DNA of 64,000 bases. It comes from Haemaphysalis longicornis (lineage: Eukaryota > Arthropoda > Arachnida > Ixodida > Ixodidae). This document shows positions 59,986-64,000 of the stretch, piece after piece (position 1 is the first letter of the stretch; each line of letters begins with the position of its first letter). The DNA lies in contig CM023457.1 in NCBI GenBank assembly GCA_013339765.2, positions 72,838,717-72,902,716 of the forward strand. Direction: 5' to 3'. The notes under the pieces were generated by a model. That model worked only from the letters and a program-made list of their open reading frames with translations, was not told where the DNA came from and did not search any database. Position numbers and translations under genes: made by a program.

Positions 59986-61290
59986 CGCTGCCTCATCTTA
60001 CTGTCTCAAAACACGTCACCTGCCTTAGTCACTCCTTTGACAAATTCCCGGTGACCGTGCTAAATCGAAGGTTAGAACACACCTCGAAAAAGAGATGTTT
60101 GAATCATTCCTAATCTACAAATTTAACCCAGTTGCAGGTATAATAAATGAACAAGAGGGCAAGTTTTCACTTATGTCCGTGTAACGCACACATCTGCTGC
60201 CTTTTTCTGATACACACAACGTAAGAGTCGGTAGGTGGTGGTCATCTGAAAAATCTGCTCATTGTAATTATATATAGACATTGTGTTATTGAGAAGTTGT
60301 CCGTGTACACTAGTGTATGTATAAACACATTATTGTTTCCATACGTCCTTCTTCTTGAGTCCGTTCATAATATTTTTTCACGCCCCGTCTACCCGCGCAT
60401 CAAAAAAAGTGTTTTGTCACTGTTTATTTTGCTTGTTTAATGGGCGACTGGGTAATTTCGTTGTTTGGGTTAATGGGCCGAGTCATTGGCAATTTTACTT
60501 TTTGCCATGGCCACTTGGGCGTTTGTGCGCGTTTATTGCTTTTATGCGCGTGTGCGGGTCTGTTGGCCTTGCCCTTCTCCCTGTTTGTGTTTTTCTTTTT
60601 CGTACCTGCATTCCTGTTTTTTAACTCCCTGTTAACTTTTTATTTTCGCTGCCGCTGCATACAAGGCAATTCATGTCTCCCTAGTCCGACATCATCACTC
60701 TCACTTCGACTTTCCCACAGCTTAGCACTCTTGTCGCCGGAGCGACTTAGGGCGACCTGTTCCTTCCCTGGTTTCTCGGACACGTAGACCCATTACGGCG
60801 TTCGCGTCGGCGCGAGCTAAAGAGAAAAAGTGAGGGGAGGTGGATGGGGGAACGTCTTTGAGGGCCGAACCCCCGCTCCCCCCCTGACGGGAGTCTTCAA
60901 AGCGCGCGCACGTATGACAACCCCTTGCATATTGTTCGCCGGCGCTGACCGCGGCCGTTCACAATTCCCCACCCCTGTCAACCACGTAATTATGTGTCCG
61001 CCATCGCTCCTCAGCTTCTGTATGTCCTGTCTTCTCAGTTCTTAATGACTTTTTAGTTCGCCTGTGCTCACCGCTGCCTTTCTCTCTCACTTCAGTTCTC
61101 CCTTACTCCCCTGTTTCCATCCCCTCTCTCACTTATTTATGCTTTTCTAGTTTGTCCTTCCTTTTGCTGGCTTTCTCACTCATGTTTCAATGCCCTTTTC
61201 TCTCTTCATCCTCGCTTTCCATCTTAAACATATGTCACCGCCCCCAGATCCTCAAGTGCTTGAAGTGTATCAAAACCACTTCCATTCAGT
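59985..61290 (+). repeat. PLE-3 right long inverted repeat
   Basis: Inverted partner of 54771-56085. Beyond the shared part, near 61303-61345, it adds CTTGATAAAGGACGG and GTCCGAAACATCAA, which fold as TTGAT/ATCAA and GGAC/GTCC stems around an AAA...GAAAC internal loop, a hammerhead-like arrangement without a canonical core. Confidence 0.7.
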
Positions 61291-61394
61291 AGGACATTAC
61301 CCTTGATAAAGGACGGTTTCTGTCCGAAACATCAATGTAAAGTTGTATTTCCGATGTAAGGGTGTTATATTTTTTATTGCGGCCCTTTTTAATC

Positions 61395-61432
61395 TATATT
61401 ATATAAAAATATATATATATATATAGTATATA

Positions 61433-61472
<40 letters not shown>
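61395..61472. repeat. (TA)n microsatellite
   Basis: About 75 bp of TA-rich repeat after the right end of PLE-3. Confidence 0.88.
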
Positions 61473-61479
61473 GGTGTGT

Positions 61480-61659
61480 ATATAAAACTTGGAAGATGCT
61501 AAAGAACACAAGAAAAGAAAACTTCGAACAAGGGAGCACCACGATTTTCGCCAACGTTTCAGCAGAGACTTGCCTTCGTCAGGGCCAGACGAAGGCAAGT
61601 CTCTTTGCGGAAACGTTGGCAACAACCGTGGTTTCTACTTTGTTCGAAGTTTCTTTTCT

Positions 61660-61665
<6 letters not shown>
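61480..61665. other. palindromic PLE-terminus-like element between TA tracts
   Basis: GAAACTTCGAACAAGG... at the left mirrors ...TTGTTCGAAGTTTC at the right. The central 17-bp arms AGAGACTTGCCTTCGTC / GACGAAGGCAAGTCTCT lie around AGGGCCA. Both strands contain CxGACGAAGGCAAG followed by GAAACG, close to hammerhead core elements. Same design as 29775-29955. Confidence 0.65.
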
Positions 61666-61740
<75 letters not shown>

Positions 61741-61757
61741 CATATATATATATATAT
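61666..61757. repeat. (TA)n microsatellite
   Basis: About 90 bp of TA repeats between the palindrome and PLE-4. Confidence 0.9.
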
Positions 61758-62305
61758 GTAGAGGGAACGAGAGGGCTTTGAAGATGGTAACCAGATAGAA
61801 ATAATACTTTGGAGGAAGTAGCGACCTCACACCTCTGTCAACATTTCGACAAGGAGACTTGTCTTTTTCAAGGCATCAGGGTTCATCTCTGGCACACTGT
61901 TTCATAGATACAGATTGAGTTGGAGAGAGAGGGGGAGGTTGTTAAGAGCGGGGATGGAAGGAGGACAGCAGATTGGGTCAACGGTCGGTTGAAGGGAGCG
62001 AAATAGTGAGAGAGAAAGGGAGGTGTGGTTATTGTGACGGGACCTCGCAGTAGAGAAAGAGGGAAGACTACGTGAGGGCCGGAGAAAACAGGGGGGAATT
62101 GTTTAAGCTGGGCTGCGGTGGGGCTGGGTGACCTCAAAGGAGGCTTCTGGGCAGTTCGGGGACGAGAGGGGCGTCTTAGGGGTGCAATTGCAAAGTTACT
62201 GAACTATGTGTAAGCGAGAAAACTCGTAAGCAGAAACAGCCCGTATAGTTCGAAGAATTCTGACTGGGGAGGTCAGTGTTCGCAGAAGAATAGAAGAGGT
62301 ATGCG

Positions 62306-62345
62306 CGGGTACAACCCACGCGGAGCTTTGCGCGGGTTGTACCCG
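62306..62345. other. 12-bp perfect inverted repeat in PLE-4 3' region
   Basis: CGGGTACAACCC (62306-62317) pairs with GGGTTGTACCCG (62334-62345). Three more pairs form inside the 16-nt spacer. It could fold as an RNA hairpin in the element transcript. Confidence 0.65.
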
Positions 62346-62603
62346 TGGGTACGTTCAAGGACTTCTTTTCTGTTTTTTCTTTGTTTCTTTTTTTTCCCTT
62401 TTGCGTGTGTTTGTAAGCAGGTAGTAAGACGGAAGGCCGAAGGTCGAGGGAGGCTAGTGCGCCTGGAATGTCAAAATCGGCTAGGAGCAAGACAGGAGAA
62501 AAGAAAGGGGGGAGAAAAGCACAGAAATTGTATTCAAGTATCAGCTTTGGGGATGAGCAGGCAGAAATGATGTGAATGGAGATGCCCACTTTTTGTAAGA
62601 GCA

Positions 62604-63407
62604 TTATTTTTCTGTTCCATTCAGATACCGTAAAGTTTCTAAGTTGCCTTTCGAAACATTGATTCCAGCCGGCTCCAGGCAGTTGAATTTATGGATTAAG
62701 TACGAATCTCTGTATTTCCGGTCCCTTGGTGACTTAAAGTTTGACTGCAGAATATAGAGCTTGAGATCATCGAAATTGTGGTTCGGCTGGTTGAAGTGTT
62801 GCGTGACTGCTATTGAGGCACTGTTATGAGTGTCGGCCCGATGTCCATTCAGGCGTAAGTTCATAGGTTGGCTCATTTCTCCAATGTACTGCTTTCGACA
62901 GAATGAGCATTCTAGCATATACACAATGTTAGAAGATTTGCAAGTGAAGCTTGAATTAATCGTGTGAATGTATTGGCTGGCAGTGCTATTGATAATGCAA
63001 TCCGTCTGCAGATGTTTGCCGGTATTGCATCCAGGGCGGAGGCAAGGGCTGATGACTGATTCCTGGGAAGCGCTAATTTTGGCATGCGCTAAAATGTCTT
63101 TTAGGTTCTTGTTTCTTCTGTAGGTAACTCTTGGGGCTACCGGAAACGTCTCTTTAAGTAGGTCATTACTGGCTAGAATGGAATAGTATTTCCGCAGGAT
63201 GTTGTTTATGTTAGGAAGCGCGTTTGAGAATTTGGTTATTAAGGCTGGTGGTCGGGCGCGGTCGTTTCGACGTTGTTGCTTGAGCACTTCGTCCCTTACT
63301 AGCTTGAATGCTCTTTCGTAAGCCATATCCAGCGAGCTGACCGGGTCATTCCTGCTTGCCAGGGTGGACTTTAGTTCATTAAGGTTTTTTATATAGTCTG
63401 TTATCAC
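62604..63407 (-). CDS. PLE-4 thumb, Cys linker and GIY-YIG endonuclease
   Basis: A 267-residue intact frame. Residues ~50-100 match the PLE region after the RT (L-I-T-K-F-S-N-A-L-P, V-T-Y-R-R-N-K-N-L-K-D-I-L). A Cys/His linker (C-L-R-P-G-C-N-T-G-K-H-L-Q-T-D-C) lies at ~122-137. GIY-YIG follows: N-I-V-Y-M-L-E-C at ~163, Q-Y-I-G-E at ~174, R-L-N-G-H-R-A at ~185, with a C-terminal R-D-S-Y-L-I-H-K-F-N. It lacks the RT upstream, where homology ends near 63430. Endonuclease residues look intact. Confidence 0.85.
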   Translation of the reverse strand: MITDYIKNLNELKSTLASRNDPVSSLDMAYERAFKLVRDEVLKQQRRNDRARPPALITKFSNALPNINNILRKYYSILASNDLLKETFPVAPRVTYRRNKNLKDILAHAKISASQESVISPCLRPGCNTGKHLQTDCIINSTASQYIHTINSSFTCKSSNIVYMLECSFCRKQYIGEMSQPMNLRLNGHRADTHNSASIAVTQHFNQPNHNFDDLKLYILQSNFKSPRDRKYRDSYLIHKFNCLEPAGINVSKGNLETLRYLNGTEK

Positions 63408-63654
63408 TGCACACTCTTCTTAGTCTGGTAGCCTGTCCTACAAAGATACCTTGTTTGCAGCAACGTTTTAGCGGAATTTGTGCGGATGTTAAAGGCTATG
63501 CTTTCGCTTTTTGACTGGCAGCCGACCGCCAAGCTTTATGAGCCCTCCTTATTTTTCTTTTAAAGCGAAGCTTTCTACCTCTACTCCACAAGGGTTCTGT
63601 AACGACCATTGGTGTCACCAGAAAACTCCCGAGAACAAATAAAAAAGTTCTTAG

Positions 63655-63733
63655 CTCCACCAGGAATCGAACCTGGAACGAGTCGAGAAACAGAGCGAAA
63701 GCCCGTTGTCTTACCAATTGAGCTACGAGGTCT
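63655..63733 (-). tRNA. tRNA-like sequence (extended variable region)
   Basis: The minus strand has a perfect box A (TAGCTCAATTGGTAAGAC), box B (GGTTCGATTCC) and T arm CCAGG-TTCGATT-CCTGG, then T6 downstream. The anticodon loop CTTTCGC has U33 and would read UUC. The segment between anticodon arm and T arm is ~13 nt, longer than in ordinary class I tRNAs, and acceptor pairing is weak. Best read as a tRNA-derived repeat. Confidence 0.5.
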
Positions 63734-63739
63734 TTTTTT

Positions 63740-64000
63740 TTTTTTATTGTTACGTGATATTGCCACGTAACCGAGCTACGAGGCTCGCAGGGGCGGGGGA
63801 GACAGACTGTGCACTCACCGGGCATATCGGCGGGTTTACTCCCTGCGTTCTCGCTGAATGCCACGTGATAGCGTCATGCGTCCTGTCGCGCCACTGTCAC
63901 TCCGCCCACGGAGCGTGTAGCGGCGGCTGGGCCACCTTGCGCATGCGCTAGTATTTAATAAAAATAAAAGGAAGCTCACCAACGCAGGGCGTCGCTCCTG
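63740..64000. other. no recognisable gene
   Basis: No gene signature. GAGCTACGAGG, the tRNA-like start, recurs at 63773-63783 after a short inverted ACGTGATATTGCCACGT-like stretch, suggesting a local duplication. Confidence 0.4.

Larger units (their letters stand above)
54771..61385 (-). mobile_element. Penelope-like element, PLE-3, with nested insertions
   Basis: Minus-strand PLE with very long inverted terminal repeats: about 54771-56085 and 59985-61290 match inverted and include the C-terminal part of the GIY-YIG coding region. The interior codes RT and GIY-YIG in broken frames. A TTAA-flanked DNA transposon (57799-59395) and an RTE-type LINE tail (59748-59920) are inserted in it. A TA tract follows the right end. 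Confidence 0.82.
61758..63430 (-). mobile_element. Penelope-like element, PLE-4 (5'-truncated)
   Basis: A 3' region of about 850 bp (61758-62603) follows an intact C-terminal coding frame (62604-63407) on the minus strand. The 3' region has CAACATTTCGACAAGG and a GACTTGTC arm near 61838-61868, the hairpin type seen at other PLE ends. No inverted partner is found on the right. A TA tract borders the 3' end. Confidence 0.75.

Noticed and set aside
61303..61345. Firm hammerhead ribozyme call
   Set aside because: The core lacks CUGANGA and the outer stem pairs in a simple hairpin topology; kept only as a lead.
63540..63580. TTTAAAGCGAAGCTTT palindrome as a further SubTIR copy
   Set aside because: No 5' hairpin or partner repeat found at the right distance.

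Overview
This is eukaryotic, transposon-dense intergenic DNA. I find no single-copy host gene, rRNA gene, operon or CRISPR array. The mix suggests an arthropod, most likely a chelicerate such as an ixodid tick: Ty3-type LTR retrotransposons, Penelope-like elements with RT plus GIY-YIG, CR1/L2-, RTE- and I/R1-type LINE scraps, tRNA-headed SINEs with a CAAT tail, and tandem tRNA-like repeats. The species assignment is inference. One 100-N assembly gap lies at 36686-36785.

Layout. 1-8.2 kb holds a decayed CR1/L2-like LINE cut by two SINEs and by a repeat family called here SubTIR (copies A, B and a rearranged E). 8.26-13.6 kb is Ty3 element A (minus strand, 212-bp LTRs identical by eye). 16.18-22.46 kb is Ty3 element B (plus strand, carrying SubTIR copy D), inserted in a Gag-like ORF. 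22.5-25.2 kb holds LTR and LINE scraps. 25.4-29.8 kb is an array of nine ~490-bp units, each with a tRNA-Arg-like sequence, whose orientation flips after the third unit. 30.1-30.2 kb is a solo LTR. 30.47-36.27 kb is Ty3 element C (plus strand, carrying SubTIR copy C). 36.3-39.2 kb is PLE-2 and 39.3-44.0 kb is PLE-1. 44.10-49.68 kb is Ty3 element D (minus strand). 49.7-52.06 kb is a possible Tigger-like relic with a LINE scrap. 52.37-54.41 kb is an array of 453-bp units, each with another tRNA-like sequence. 54.77-61.39 kb is PLE-3, carrying a TTAA-flanked DNA transposon and an RTE-type LINE tail. 61.76-63.43 kb is 5'-truncated PLE-4. A last tRNA-like sequence lies at 63.66 kb.

Most promising observations. 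(1) SubTIR: four complete copies carry a 5' hairpin and a 5'/3' subterminal inverted repeat whose sequences differ between copies while pairing is kept within each copy. Two copies sit in A-runs inside Ty3 pol genes. (2) All four Ty3 elements end gag with a G-GRA-AAC-type heptamer (one degenerate) directly before the stop, protease lies in the -1 frame, and three have a stem-loop 6-8 nt further on. (3) About a dozen element boundaries abut (TA)n tracts, and three LTR insertions have ATAT on both sides. (4) Two unrelated tandem arrays are built on tRNA-like units.

Almost every coding region is broken by stops or frameshifts. Some single-base shifts could be assembly errors.
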